Made by a program: the position numbers and the translations under genes
The notes under the pieces: model-generated
Database searches by the model: none
What the model saw: only the letters and a program-made list of their open reading frames with translations
What the model was told of the DNA's origin: nothing
In this document: positions 1 to 7,848 of the stretch, piece after piece
How the letters are laid out: each line of letters begins with the position of its first letter
How positions within the stretch are numbered: position 1 is the stretch's first letter
Source: Candidatus Omnitrophota bacterium
Lineage (GTDB): Bacteria > Omnitrophota > Gorgyraeia > 1-14-0-20-64-10
NCBI GenBank assembly: GCA_023248095.1
Contig: JAHFFF010000024.1
Span: 1-14,908, forward strand
Length of the DNA stretch: 14,908 nt
Reading direction: 5' to 3'

Positions 1-1291
1 CCCCTCGGTCCACGAGGAAACAGGAAAACCCCGTGGAGAGGCTGCTTAAGGCGAGGAGGATCCCGATGTGGTGCATCCTGTGGTGGCCGAGCTCGTGGGC
101 CAAAACCACCTCCACCTCTTCGGGCGCGTGATGCGACAGGAGGGTATCGCTGATCAAGACTCGGCGTGAGCCCCCCATGCCGCAGAGGCACGCGTTGGCC
201 TTGCGTGTGGTCCGGCTCAGGTTCACCTCAAAGATCCCTCGGACCCGAGTGCGGCATCGTTCCAGAAGCTGTTCCAGCCGGTGCTGCAGGGAGGCATCCG
301 CCAGGGGAGTCTGGCGGTAGAAGATGGGAATCAGCAGAATCGGGCCCACGCGCGTCAGCAAGACCGACCACGCAGTCCAGCAGAGGGTGGCCCACAACCA
401 CCACGCGGCCGGTGCTGTCCGCACCAGTGTACTCAAGCCCTCCACCAGGATTAATCCCAGAAGGCCGCCGAGCACGGATTGTTTGCCGTAATCCTTCAGC
501 CACTCCCGGAATTCCTGCGTGGACAGACCAAACCGATGCTCCAATCGGAATCCCCCGAACCAGTCCAGGGGAAAGCTGAACAGGCTCCAACCCAACCAGA
601 GCAGCCCGACGTAAAGGGCCACCTGCAGCGGCCATAAGCTGATTTGACCCGTGGCCCAATGATCCAACTTCTGAGACACCCCCGTCGCGCTGACTCCCCA
701 GAGGAACGCAGCACTCATTCCCACTTCAACCAGCCAGAGAACTCTTTTGATTCGGGCGTATTGCGCAGATCGATCCGGCTGCGTGCTCTCGCCGCCTGCC
801 TCGATAAGTCCATCAGCGGCTGGATTTCCGAGTAGGCCGAGCAGCCCCGCCTGCGCTTCGATAGTCAAATTGTGGAAGCGGATCCCCACAAAGAAACGCC
901 GTTTTGAATCCGGGGAATTGGGTGAGGCGGGCACCTCCTTGGTCCAGACCACCTGGCCGGTCAGGGCAAGCGACCTGGGCTGGTTCGGAAGGTTCACCTC
1001 CAAATTCAGCATGGATCCTACCGGCAGCTTTTCCAGCACGGTGAGGCCTGCGCCGGTTTGACTGACATCCCGTGTTTGAGCGGGGGCCGTCGACTGGGAT
1101 TCCGATCGGCGGTACCGCACCACCCAATCCACCCGATAGCGAGGCGCTCGGCGGCGATCCGCTCGGAACCACAGCCTCCGCAGCCTCCCCGATGGGATCC
1201 TTCCCTGCGCAGAGATCTGTTCCTCCCGCACGATGAGCATCAGCAGCAGCGCCGCCATCGAAGCGGCCCAGAATGCAATCACCCGGATCAC
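1..1291 (-). CDS. PilZ domain-containing Ste24-like M48 membrane peptidase (C-terminus cut by window edge)
   Basis: The frame stays open for 430 codons from a GTG start to the left edge; the end of the protein is missing. Seen: a membrane segment at residues 4-21, then an Arg-rich stretch and a PilZ domain at about 43-142. The PilZ domain carries both hallmark c-di-GMP motifs: RxxxR (R47-R51) and DxSxxG (D75, S77, G80), and closes with GQVVWT (112-117) and FVGIRF (134-139). Further hydrophobic segments lie near 184-205, 219-240, 272-290 and 297-321. An M48/Ste24 core follows, with FGLS (254-257), KANACLCG (364-371) and the zinc motif HELGH (399-403). The third zinc ligand would lie outside the window. 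The Arg-rich flank after the first helix favours a cytoplasmic PilZ domain by the positive-inside rule. GTG overlaps the previous stop (GTGA), and GGAGGT lies 9 bases upstream. Inferred role: c-di-GMP-controlled intramembrane or envelope proteolysis; substrate unknown. Confidence 0.9.
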   Translation of the reverse strand, partial: MIRVIAFWAASMAALLLMLIVREEQISAQGRIPSGRLRRLWFRADRRRAPRYRVDWVVRYRRSESQSTAPAQTRDVSQTGAGLTVLEKLPVGSMLNLEVNLPNQPRSLALTGQVVWTKEVPASPNSPDSKRRFFVGIRFHNLTIEAQAGLLGLLGNPAADGLIEAGGESTQPDRSAQYARIKRVLWLVEVGMSAAFLWGVSATGVSQKLDHWATGQISLWPLQVALYVGLLWLGWSLFSFPLDWFGGFRLEHRFGLSTQEFREWLKDYGKQSVLGGLLGLILVEGLSTLVRTAPAAWWLWATLCWTAWSVLLTRVGPILLIPIFYRQTPLADASLQHRLEQLLERCRTRVRGIFEVNLSRTTRKANACLCGMGGSRRVLISDTLLSHHAPEEVEVVLAHELGHHRMHHIGILLALSSLSTGFSCFLVDRG

Positions 1292-2289
1292 GGCCGTTTC
1301 ACCTCCAATGGGGTCCCGTCCTTCGCGCAGAATCTTGTCTTCGGGAGATAGGTGGCCCCGCATTGAGGACAGAACCGTTCGCGCCGAGTTGAATCGGATT
1401 GGGAGATCCGGTGCTTCAGCAAGGTCCCGTCCTTCACGCAGAATTTCTCTTTGGGTCCATACGTGCTCCCGCAAACCGGACAGAACAGGGACCCTTGGAG
1501 TTGATCGAGCTCCTTTTTGGCCTGGGCGATCCGCTCCGAGGTCAAGGGGTGGGTGCGCTGCCAGACGAGGGCCTGAGAGAGACGATCCTCCGGTTCTTCC
1601 GCCAGCATCTTTTCGAAGAAGGTGATCATCCCCTCGGGGTCGTATCCGGCCCGCAGGGTGTAGCGAATTCCCAGCCGGTCCGCATCCAGCTCGTCCTGCC
1701 GACTGTAGCCGCTTCGAAAGAGGCCGTAGAGGGATTCGGCGAGTTGCGCCGACCCCGGCCCGACCCCCGCGGCGCTGGCGATCTGTGTAAGGACGGTGAA
1801 TCCTAAGTCGGCTTGGAGATGTTTCGCGGCGTGCCGGGCCGCCACGTGCCCCACCTCATGCGCCAGCACCGCCGCCAGCTCGTCGTCGTTGGCCTTCTCG
1901 ACCAACGCGCTGTGCACGTAGATCGTCCCTCCCGGGATGGCGAATGCGTTGAGCGATTTCTCCCGAATGACGCCGAACTGGTACGGAACGTCCTGGCGAT
2001 CACTGACCCGTGCCACCCGCAGGCCGATCCCCTGCACCCGGCTCAGTTGTTCCGGATCGACCCTGCCCACTCGCAGCGACGTCAGCCCCATCTGGGCCTT
2101 CGCGACGTTTCCAAGAGCGATCTCCGTGGAGGTGTTGAGGACCGTTTCCTGATGGCCGGTGGCGGGGTTGTAGATGGTGGTGCAGCCGAGCAACGAAGCA
2201 ATGAAGAGAAGTGCAGCCCCGGTCACCCTGAGCTTGTCTCGTTCGTGTTTCGACGGGCTCAACACGAATGGAGCACCTGATCGATCCAT
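1288..2289 (-). CDS. M48 family metallopeptidase, predicted lipoprotein with two C-terminal zinc ribbons
   Basis: Numbering is from the ATG at 2289 (333 aa). Seen: a basic n-region, a hydrophobic stretch 22-35 and a lipobox LLGC ending at C36, so a lipid-anchored exported protein is predicted. The peptidase core has HEVGH (144-148) and ELDAD (200-204, third zinc ligand E200), then AGYDP (214-218) and THPLTSERI (247-254), all typical of M48 (BepA/LoiP-like, periplasmic protein quality control). Two tandem ribbons follow at 270-290 and 307-327, each C-x2-C-x10-C-x2-D. The start is uncertain: the first 35 residues overlap a REP-like palindrome and the end of the upstream gene. GTG at 2265 (28-residue signal) and GTG at 2226 (signal without basic residues) are alternatives. 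Zinc ribbons on a predicted exported lipoprotein are unusual. Substrate not deducible. Confidence 0.9.
   Translation of the reverse strand: MDRSGAPFVLSPSKHERDKLRVTGAALLFIASLLGCTTIYNPATGHQETVLNTSTEIALGNVAKAQMGLTSLRVGRVDPEQLSRVQGIGLRVARVSDRQDVPYQFGVIREKSLNAFAIPGGTIYVHSALVEKANDDELAAVLAHEVGHVAARHAAKHLQADLGFTVLTQIASAAGVGPGSAQLAESLYGLFRSGYSRQDELDADRLGIRYTLRAGYDPEGMITFFEKMLAEEPEDRLSQALVWQRTHPLTSERIAQAKKELDQLQGSLFCPVCGSTYGPKEKFCVKDGTLLKHRISQSDSTRRERFCPQCGATYLPKTRFCAKDGTPLEVKRP
1301..1306 (-). promoter_or_regulatory. Ribosome binding site fixing the GTG start of the PilZ-M48 gene
   Basis: GGAGGT on the minus strand lies 9 bases before the GTG at 1291, inside the end of the previous gene. It supports GTG as the start, with translational coupling through the GTGA overlap. 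Confidence 0.75.
2221..2270. repeat. REP-like palindromic element across a gene junction
   Basis: Perfect 8-bp arms TTCGTGTT (2242-2249) and AACACGAA (2261-2268) flank an 11-base centre that includes GACGGGCTC. Beside them lies CACCCTGAGCTTGTC (2224-2238). From memory, such strings are typical of dispersed REP-type palindromes in many bacterial genomes. The element supplies the last codons and stop of the hydrolase gene and encodes the n-region of the next protein (VLSPSKHERDKL), a peptide pattern usually produced by translating such repeats. No second copy was noticed in the window. Confidence 0.65.
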
Positions 2290-3104
2290 GCGCAGAGGTC
2301 CGATAAGATCTGTTGACGTTGCGGTTCATTGAACAACTCGTGGTAGAGGCCCTCATACCGTCGGAAGGTGACGAGTGAATCCGCTGCCCGTTTCGAAAAT
2401 TCAGCAGCCGCTTCCGGGTCGCAGACCTCATCGGCGCCGGCCTGCATGAGGAGGCAAGGGATTTTTAGCTGCGTAGCCAGCTGCATCGACTGCTGCATTG
2501 CGTGACGGAGCGCGAGGGCGCAACGGGCGGTGATGACGTGGTGGACCAGGGGGTCCTTCACGTAAGCCTCGACCACTTGCGGGTCACGGCATAGCAGGCG
2601 TGGATTGACGCCGTTTCCGAACGAGGCGGTCGGCGCGATGCGAGCGACGCCGGTTACCAAGGCAACCTTCAGGGGAGGAGTTTCGTGGGTGAGCCTCAAC
2701 GATGGAGAAGAGGCGGCGACAGCTCGAACTTCATCCGGATAGGTGGCGGCAAAGGAGAACACAATCAAACCCCCCAAGCTGTGTCCGATGAGGATCAACG
2801 GGAGTGAGGGGACTGCCGCATGGGCTTGCAGGGAAAACTGGCGGAGATCCTGAACGAATTCCTGCAAGGAACGGCAATCTCCGCGCCGTCCCTCGGACCT
2901 GCCGTGCCCGCGATGGTCCAGGGCCCAGACGGAGAACCGGCGGTTGGCCAACGTTTCGGCCAATGTCACGTAACGCCCGCTGTGCTCCGCCAGCCCATGT
3001 ACCAATAGACATATAGCCCTGGGCTGAGGAGCGTCCCAGCGGCGATAAAAGAGCTTCAGGCCATCGGGCGAAACCAGGTGTCCCTCTGCCGCCGCGATCG
3101 TCAT
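2259..3104 (-). CDS. Alpha/beta hydrolase, monoacylglycerol lipase/lysophospholipase type
   Basis: 281 aa from ATG at 3104; a TTG directly before it (3107) would add one residue. Seen: the oxyanion-hole segment LLVHGLAEHSGRY (33-45), LDHRGHGRS (62-70), the nucleophile elbow GHSLGG (107-112, S109), acid D225 in AGADEVCD and H255 in GLYHELFNE. This is the full triad and motif set of the Hydrolase_4 / MGL / PldB family, at about the usual length. No signal peptide is visible, so the enzyme should be cytosolic. Family role: hydrolysis of monoacylglycerol or lysophospholipid to free fatty acid. It follows the acyl-CoA synthetase by 15 bases, which suggests that released fatty acids are activated by that neighbour. 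No strong Shine-Dalgarno is visible. The C-terminal residues VLHSC are encoded within the REP-like palindrome, so the tail may have been altered by its insertion. The exact substrate is not determinable. Confidence 0.9.
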   Translation of the reverse strand: MTIAAAEGHLVSPDGLKLFYRRWDAPQPRAICLLVHGLAEHSGRYVTLAETLANRRFSVWALDHRGHGRSEGRRGDCRSLQEFVQDLRQFSLQAHAAVPSLPLILIGHSLGGLIVFSFAATYPDEVRAVAASSPSLRLTHETPPLKVALVTGVARIAPTASFGNGVNPRLLCRDPQVVEAYVKDPLVHHVITARCALALRHAMQQSMQLATQLKIPCLLMQAGADEVCDPEAAAEFSKRAADSLVTFRRYEGLYHELFNEPQRQQILSDLCAWIDQVLHSC

Positions 3105-3119
3105 CAAACCGGCATTATA

Positions 3120-4874
3120 TCACCCATCTTGATACATCACCTCGATTTGCGAGGCGTAGCGTTCGGCGATGACGCGTCGTTTGACCTTCAGGGTGGGGGT
3201 CAACTCTCCGCTTCCCAGCGTAAACGGCTCCGGCAGAATGGTGATCTTCTTGATCTGCTCGAAGGGGGCCAGGGTTTGATTCATTTTCTGAACACGTTCC
3301 CACAGGAAAGAGAAGATCTCCGGCTGGCCAGCCAGTTCTTTAGGCAACTTCTCAAAATTCGGAACGATCAAAGCGGTCAGATATTTTCTGCGATCCCCGA
3401 TGATGACGCAGTCGGCGATGTGCGGATCCGATTTGAGGCTGGCCTCCAGGTTTTGCGGGGCGACCATCTTGCCTCCGGAGGTCTTGATGAGGTCTTTCTT
3501 GCGGTCGGTGATCGTCAGGAACCCGTCGTGGCTTAAGAGACCCACGTCGCCGGTACGAAACCAGCCCTCCGCGTCGATGGCCTCGGCGGTGGCCGCTGAA
3601 TTCTGGAAGTAGCCGCGCATCACGTGGGGGCCCCGGGTGAGGATCTCTCCATCCTCGGCGATCCGAACCTCCACTCCTGAGAGGGGAACGCCCACGGTTC
3701 CGAAGCGGAACCGGTCAGGGCGGTTCACGGCGATGACCGGAGAGGTTTCGGTGAGGCCGTATCCTTCCAGGATTAGGATCCCGGCTGCGTAGAAGAATTC
3801 AGAGATCGATTTCGACAATGGGGCGCTTCCGGAGACGCAAAAACGTATTCGGCCGCCCATCCGCTGCCGCAGTTTGGAAAAGACCAGCCGGTCGGCGATT
3901 CGATGTAAAAGGCCCAGCGTCACCGGGACCGGTTTCCCCTGCAAGATTCGCTGCGCCCTCTTTCGGCCGACTCCCAAGGCCCAATGGAAGATCGCCTGCC
4001 GCAGCTTCGGGGCCGACCGGACGGCGGCCTGCACCCTCTCATGCATCTTCTCGTAAAATCGAGGCACGCCAGTAATCACGGTGGGGTGGATCTCCAACAG
4101 ATTCTCCGCGACCGTCTCGAGTCCTTCGGCATAGGCGATGGTTGCTCCAACGGAGAGGACGAAATAGTAGCCGGCCATCCGCTCGAACACGTGGGAGAGA
4201 GGGAGGAAGGAGAGGGTGAGGTCGGCTTCTCCCATTGGGAAAGATTTCTGAACAGCCCGGCAATTGCTCAGGAAATTGTCGTGCGTCAGCATGACCCCCT
4301 TCGGCAGGCCGGTGGTGCCGGAGGTGTAAATGATCGAGGCGAGATCGTTCGCCTGAATCTTTTGGCGGCGCTCGGGGAGCGCCGCCTTCTGGGCCGGATG
4401 GGCGGTGATTCCTAGCCCAAGAAGTTCTCCCAGCCACCACACCCTCGGGCCGGAAACGCGGTAGGGGGCGTCGAACAGGATGATCTTCAGATCCAGCTCT
4501 TTCTGAAGGTGGACGATCTTTCCCATGAGCTCCGGATTGGAGGCAAACAGCAGCCGGGCTCCGGAATCCCGCAGGATGTGTTCGATCTCCTGCGGGGTTA
4601 AGGTCGTGTAGATCGGCACCGTTGCGGCCCCGACGCTCAAGATGGCCAGATCGGCGATGGCCCACTCCGGCCGATTCTCCGAGAGGATCGCTACACGGTC
4701 ACCGATTTGAACCCCCAAATCGATCAGGCCGAGGGCAGCTTCCTCCACCGCCTTCTCAAGCTCATTCCAGGTAATGTCCCGATAGAGCCCCGCCTTCTTC
4801 ATCTTCATCACCGTGCGGGGTCCGTAGGTTGAGACCTGCGCTCGGAACATCTGCGGAATGGTCGTCCACGTCAT
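3120..4874 (-). CDS. Long-chain fatty-acid--CoA ligase (AMP-forming, FadD15/ACSL-like)
   Basis: 584 aa from ATG at 4874. Seen: the AMP-binding P-loop YTSGTTGLPKG (183-193), SGSAPLS (348-354), GYGLTET (371-377), RTGD (440-443), the linker region TDRKKDLIKTSGGK (456-469) and the C-terminal LTPTLKVKRR with catalytic Lys at about 563. Length and motif order match bacterial long-chain acyl-CoA synthetases of the FadD15 type, which convert a fatty acid, ATP and CoA into acyl-CoA, AMP and PPi at the inner membrane face. The start was chosen because ATG overlaps the upstream stop by one base (TAATG) with GAGGTG 6 bases before it; a GTG at 4883 would add three residues. Neighbours that release fatty acids (lysophospholipase, patatin) and use acyl-CoA (hydratase, dehydrogenase) fit this activity. 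Chain-length preference cannot be read from sequence. Confidence 0.95.
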   Translation of the reverse strand: MTWTTIPQMFRAQVSTYGPRTVMKMKKAGLYRDITWNELEKAVEEAALGLIDLGVQIGDRVAILSENRPEWAIADLAILSVGAATVPIYTTLTPQEIEHILRDSGARLLFASNPELMGKIVHLQKELDLKIILFDAPYRVSGPRVWWLGELLGLGITAHPAQKAALPERRQKIQANDLASIIYTSGTTGLPKGVMLTHDNFLSNCRAVQKSFPMGEADLTLSFLPLSHVFERMAGYYFVLSVGATIAYAEGLETVAENLLEIHPTVITGVPRFYEKMHERVQAAVRSAPKLRQAIFHWALGVGRKRAQRILQGKPVPVTLGLLHRIADRLVFSKLRQRMGGRIRFCVSGSAPLSKSISEFFYAAGILILEGYGLTETSPVIAVNRPDRFRFGTVGVPLSGVEVRIAEDGEILTRGPHVMRGYFQNSAATAEAIDAEGWFRTGDVGLLSHDGFLTITDRKKDLIKTSGGKMVAPQNLEASLKSDPHIADCVIIGDRRKYLTALIVPNFEKLPKELAGQPEIFSFLWERVQKMNQTLAPFEQIKKITILPEPFTLGSGELTPTLKVKRRVIAERYASQIEVMYQDG

Positions 4875-6463
4875 TATGGGCACCTCGCTTGATCGGTGAC
4901 GTTCACCCTCTCTGACCTTCGATTTGACGAAACGCAGCCCTCTTCCTGATCCAAGACCGGTTTGAAATCGTAAAGGAAGTTTGATTTGGAGGTGTAGCTT
5001 CTATTCCCCAGAAGGGGGAATCCCCCGCCCAGGTATTGGTTGAAGATGATCCGGAACGTGTTGACCGGCGAGATCTCTTCGTAGAGAGAGGAGTAATCTT
5101 TATCCGGGAAGTAATAAGCATTGAGGATGGCGATCCGCTCCCGAAGGTATTGTTTCTCATCTCCCTTCGCATGGAAGCCTGGGCCGTGGTCGGATTGCAA
5201 GACAATGATCGGCGGACTGGGAGAGTTCTTCAAGATTTGCTCAATGGCGGCTTGCACCTTCCCGGTAATGAAGGACAATTGATCTGTGTATCTTTGAGCG
5301 TATGCTTGCCAATCCAGCGTCTCATCTGGAGTAAAGGAGAACCTTCTTGGGAGAAAGGCCGGGTGTCCCTCTTTGTCGAAGATGTAAGGTGGATGAGGGC
5401 AAACGATGTGTGCAAAGACAAAGGTCGGTCCCTCCAGCCTTGTGGCCCTGGGCAGGTGCTCCAGCGTATAGAGTATCCGCAGGCGGTGCAGCTTGCGCTG
5501 AAGGTCATAGGACTTGAGCAAGGCCGGGATGGCGGTTGTGTTCAGAAGCTCATTCTGGAAGCCGGTCAATCCCAACGGTGGGGTCAGATACACGTCGGCA
5601 TTCCGGATCTCCGTGCCGGATACCCCTGTTGAGAAAGAGACAAGGGTGTAACCAGCCTGTTTCAAGAAACGCAGAACCGCTCCGTATCGGATCAGTCTCT
5701 GAAAAGGAAGGAGGTTTTTTGAGTTGGGTCCCATCAGTGTCGCCAAAGAGTCGAGGTAACTCATGTTCATGGAACTGGAAAGAGAGGTCAGGGTATTCGC
5801 ATAGTTGGGCCGGCTCAGGGAAGCGACGTAGAACCCCTTCTCTTGCAGCCAGCGGATGAACGGGCTGTTGTCGTAATGGTAGACCTCCTCCAGGACATCG
5901 GCCCTGGCATATCCGTCCAGGATGATGTAGTAGATGTCCGGTAGACGTTGATTGGGTTGGGGTCCTGCAGGTTGGTCCGGATGCTCCTGAAGTGCCGGAA
6001 TGAGGTGGTGTCCATCGATAAAATTCCAAGAGCCATAGACCAGAGAGAATAAGATCAATAAGGCCGAGGTCGCATTGAGCTGTAGGGTTAAAACATTCAA
6101 GAATCCCCGCATTCGAAAGAGGAGAAGCACTCCCATGAGGAAGAACGCAATCCATAGGGATCCCAGATCTTTGTGACCGGCGATCTGAAATGGACCCAGC
6201 GACCACCCCTGAACGATATCCAAGGCGTGCCCGTAAGAAAAGAAAAGGAAGAGGGTCAGGGAGGTCATGGCCGCGGCTCGTTGGGGATCGCGGATCCAAA
6301 GAGAATAGAATCCCCAGGTTAGAAGGGCCCCTGTCATCGTTAATGTCAGCGGCAGCCACAGGGAACGGAGAGACAAATCATCGGCGTTGCAGGCGAAGAG
6401 GAACAACGTGGGGAAGAGGCCAAAGAAGATTGGATGAAACAGGCGTTTCCGGGCCGCGCTCAT
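4874..6463 (-). CDS. Membrane-anchored alkaline-phosphatase-superfamily enzyme (sulfatase/LTA-synthase-like)
   Basis: 529 aa from ATG at 6463, which overlaps the methyltransferase stop (ATGA) and has GGAGAG 6 bases upstream; a longer open frame to 6547 lies inside that gene and is not preferred. Seen: five hydrophobic segments in the first 150 residues (about 10-25, 36-57, 64-84, 100-117, 128-147), then a soluble domain starting PDIYYIILDGYARADVL (175-191). Later elements are YANTLTSLSSS (221-231, with candidate Thr/Ser nucleophile), AHIVCPHPPY (351-360) and VLQSDHGPG (421-429, D425/H426). This metal-ligand pattern and topology match the LtaS/sulfatase-like transferases of the AlkP superfamily, which move or cleave phospho- or sulfo-groups on lipids and envelope glycans outside the inner membrane. 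The exact reaction is unknown; sulfatase, phosphoglycerol transferase and phosphoethanolamine transferase are all possible. The last 25 residues look unlike the core. Confidence 0.85.
   Translation of the reverse strand: MSAARKRLFHPIFFGLFPTLFLFACNADDLSLRSLWLPLTLTMTGALLTWGFYSLWIRDPQRAAAMTSLTLFLFFSYGHALDIVQGWSLGPFQIAGHKDLGSLWIAFFLMGVLLLFRMRGFLNVLTLQLNATSALLILFSLVYGSWNFIDGHHLIPALQEHPDQPAGPQPNQRLPDIYYIILDGYARADVLEEVYHYDNSPFIRWLQEKGFYVASLSRPNYANTLTSLSSSMNMSYLDSLATLMGPNSKNLLPFQRLIRYGAVLRFLKQAGYTLVSFSTGVSGTEIRNADVYLTPPLGLTGFQNELLNTTAIPALLKSYDLQRKLHRLRILYTLEHLPRATRLEGPTFVFAHIVCPHPPYIFDKEGHPAFLPRRFSFTPDETLDWQAYAQRYTDQLSFITGKVQAAIEQILKNSPSPPIIVLQSDHGPGFHAKGDEKQYLRERIAILNAYYFPDKDYSSLYEEISPVNTFRIIFNQYLGGGFPLLGNRSYTSKSNFLYDFKPVLDQEEGCVSSNRRSERVNVTDQARCP
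4881..4886 (-). promoter_or_regulatory. Ribosome binding site deciding the acyl-CoA ligase start
   Basis: GAGGTG on the minus strand sits 6 bases before ATG 4874 and favours it over the in-frame GTG at 4883, which lies within this site. Confidence 0.65.
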
Positions 6464-7848
6464 GAGGTTCTCTCCATCAGATACAAGAGGCGCTCTGTTC
6501 CCTGGATCTTCTCGGTTCGGCGGGTCGTGAAGAGGGCGCCGAGGCATCTCTCAAATCCCTCTCGGGAATAATCCGGAAAGATGTCGTCGCGATAGGCCAG
6601 CAGGCGTTGAACCTGAGGATCTTCCTTCGGGATGAATTCGATGATGAGCCAGCGGCCGGCCTTAGCCAGCAGATCTGCAATTCTCTGCAGCGGCACATTG
6701 TTGGCAATGGCCAGATGATGAAGAAGGGCTAAGGCCAGAACCAGATCCGCCGGTCCGCGATCCATCCAAGAGGACCGTTCCTCATGGGCCCAGCCTAAAC
6801 CCGGGCTGGGGTTGGCCAGGTCGATGAGAAGGGGCAGCAGGTTCTTCTCCCCGGTGCGAACGCATTCCTGGAAGTTTCGTTCGACGCAGGCAGCGTCGCT
6901 GTCAATCGAGATGGTCAGAATCCCGCGAGAGCTGATCATTCGGCTGAACAGCCCGGTGTTTGCGCCGAGGTCCCAGGTCAGGCGTGGAGGCGGACGCAGC
7001 TGATCCAGGAACTGCCCGACGAGACGCCTCTTCTGTTCCAACGCCTCCGGCCCGTAATCGCTTTGCTGGTAATAGGCCTCCCAACCGGTGGTGTTGCGAG
7101 GTTGCCATCTCAGAGAATCAACGGCCCCTTTCAGATGATCGATCAATCCAACAAATGCCCGCCGGTCCATGCGGGGAGGATTTTTGGGAGGGGGTTGATC
7201 TCCCAAACGTTGTTGGGCCTTGGCGTGGAGATGGAGGTGCAGGAACAGGGCCGGGGACAGCCAGGCGCTGATGGGCAGCAGCGAGTCCGCCAGGTCGAGC
7301 GGAACGCCAGCGGGGTCGATCTGGAGCAGGCGTCCGAGTCGGACATCCCGTCGGCTCATCAATGCCAGCGGGGCCAGGAACTGCTGACAGAATTGCCGAT
7401 AGGCAATCCACGGCCTTCCCTCCGAGTACCTCTCGAAGGATAAGGAATCGATGAAGATGGGCTTGCCGTTCAGGAACTGGACGTTGGAGGCGCTGGCATC
7501 TTTGAGTGACATGCCGGCCTCCAAGGCCCTTCGCTGGATTTTTAGGGTCAGCAACGCCGCCTCCTTGAGCTGGCTGAAGCACCATTCGTACGGGTGTGAG
7601 ATGAAGGGGATCCGTTCAGGACGGATCACTCGATAGGCGCAGTCCGCCCGCAGGGGCGGCGCATCGACCTCTGCATGCGGCACGAGCCAGGAGGATTCGG
7701 TCAGCTCCCGATAGAGCCCGGACTGCATCAAATGATCATAGAAGGCGCCGTAGGAACGGTTGACCTGGCGATAGAGGATCCCCTCGCGGGTGAAGAGGAA
7801 TCCGCTCGGGTCTCGAAAGGAGGATGGCAGTGTGCCCCCTGCGTTCAT
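6460..7848 (-). CDS. Class I SAM-dependent methyltransferase with N-terminal kinase-like region
   Basis: 462 aa from ATG at 7848, which overlaps the stop of the small upstream gene (ATGA). A TTG at 7920 would add 24 residues but overlaps that gene heavily, and the conserved-looking part begins at SSFRDPSGF just after the ATG. Seen: a C-terminal Rossmann methyltransferase with motif I WDLGANTGLFS (292-302), an acidic strand end ISIDSD (about 313-318) and LALLHHLAI (373-381). The N-terminal half has SLKDASASNVQF (114-125) followed by IFIDSLSFE (131-139), resembling the catalytic-loop and DFG region of kinase-like folds (compare D..N then D). It looks like the NoeA-like methyltransferase group found beside envelope-polymer genes. 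Context with the AlkP enzyme suggests methylation of a lipid or glycan headgroup; the substrate is unknown and the kinase likeness is inference. Confidence 0.8.
   Translation of the reverse strand: MNAGGTLPSSFRDPSGFLFTREGILYRQVNRSYGAFYDHLMQSGLYRELTESSWLVPHAEVDAPPLRADCAYRVIRPERIPFISHPYEWCFSQLKEAALLTLKIQRRALEAGMSLKDASASNVQFLNGKPIFIDSLSFERYSEGRPWIAYRQFCQQFLAPLALMSRRDVRLGRLLQIDPAGVPLDLADSLLPISAWLSPALFLHLHLHAKAQQRLGDQPPPKNPPRMDRRAFVGLIDHLKGAVDSLRWQPRNTTGWEAYYQQSDYGPEALEQKRRLVGQFLDQLRPPPRLTWDLGANTGLFSRMISSRGILTISIDSDAACVERNFQECVRTGEKNLLPLLIDLANPSPGLGWAHEERSSWMDRGPADLVLALALLHHLAIANNVPLQRIADLLAKAGRWLIIEFIPKEDPQVQRLLAYRDDIFPDYSREGFERCLGALFTTRRTEKIQGTERLLYLMERTS
6470..6475 (-). promoter_or_regulatory. 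Ribosome binding site deciding the AlkP-superfamily gene start
   Basis: GGAGAG on the minus strand lies 6 bases before ATG 6463 and supports the ATGA-overlap start over the longer frame. Confidence 0.65.

Noticed and set aside
228..1172. Several minus-strand frames of 72-143 codons at the left end (228-659, 496-714, 813-1172).
   Set aside because: They are in other frames of the PilZ-M48 gene, whose frame is open throughout and carries the recognisable motifs.
6464..6547. Longer start of the AlkP-superfamily gene.
   Set aside because: It lies inside the methyltransferase gene; the ATGA start at 6463 has a ribosome binding site and is followed directly by the first membrane helix.
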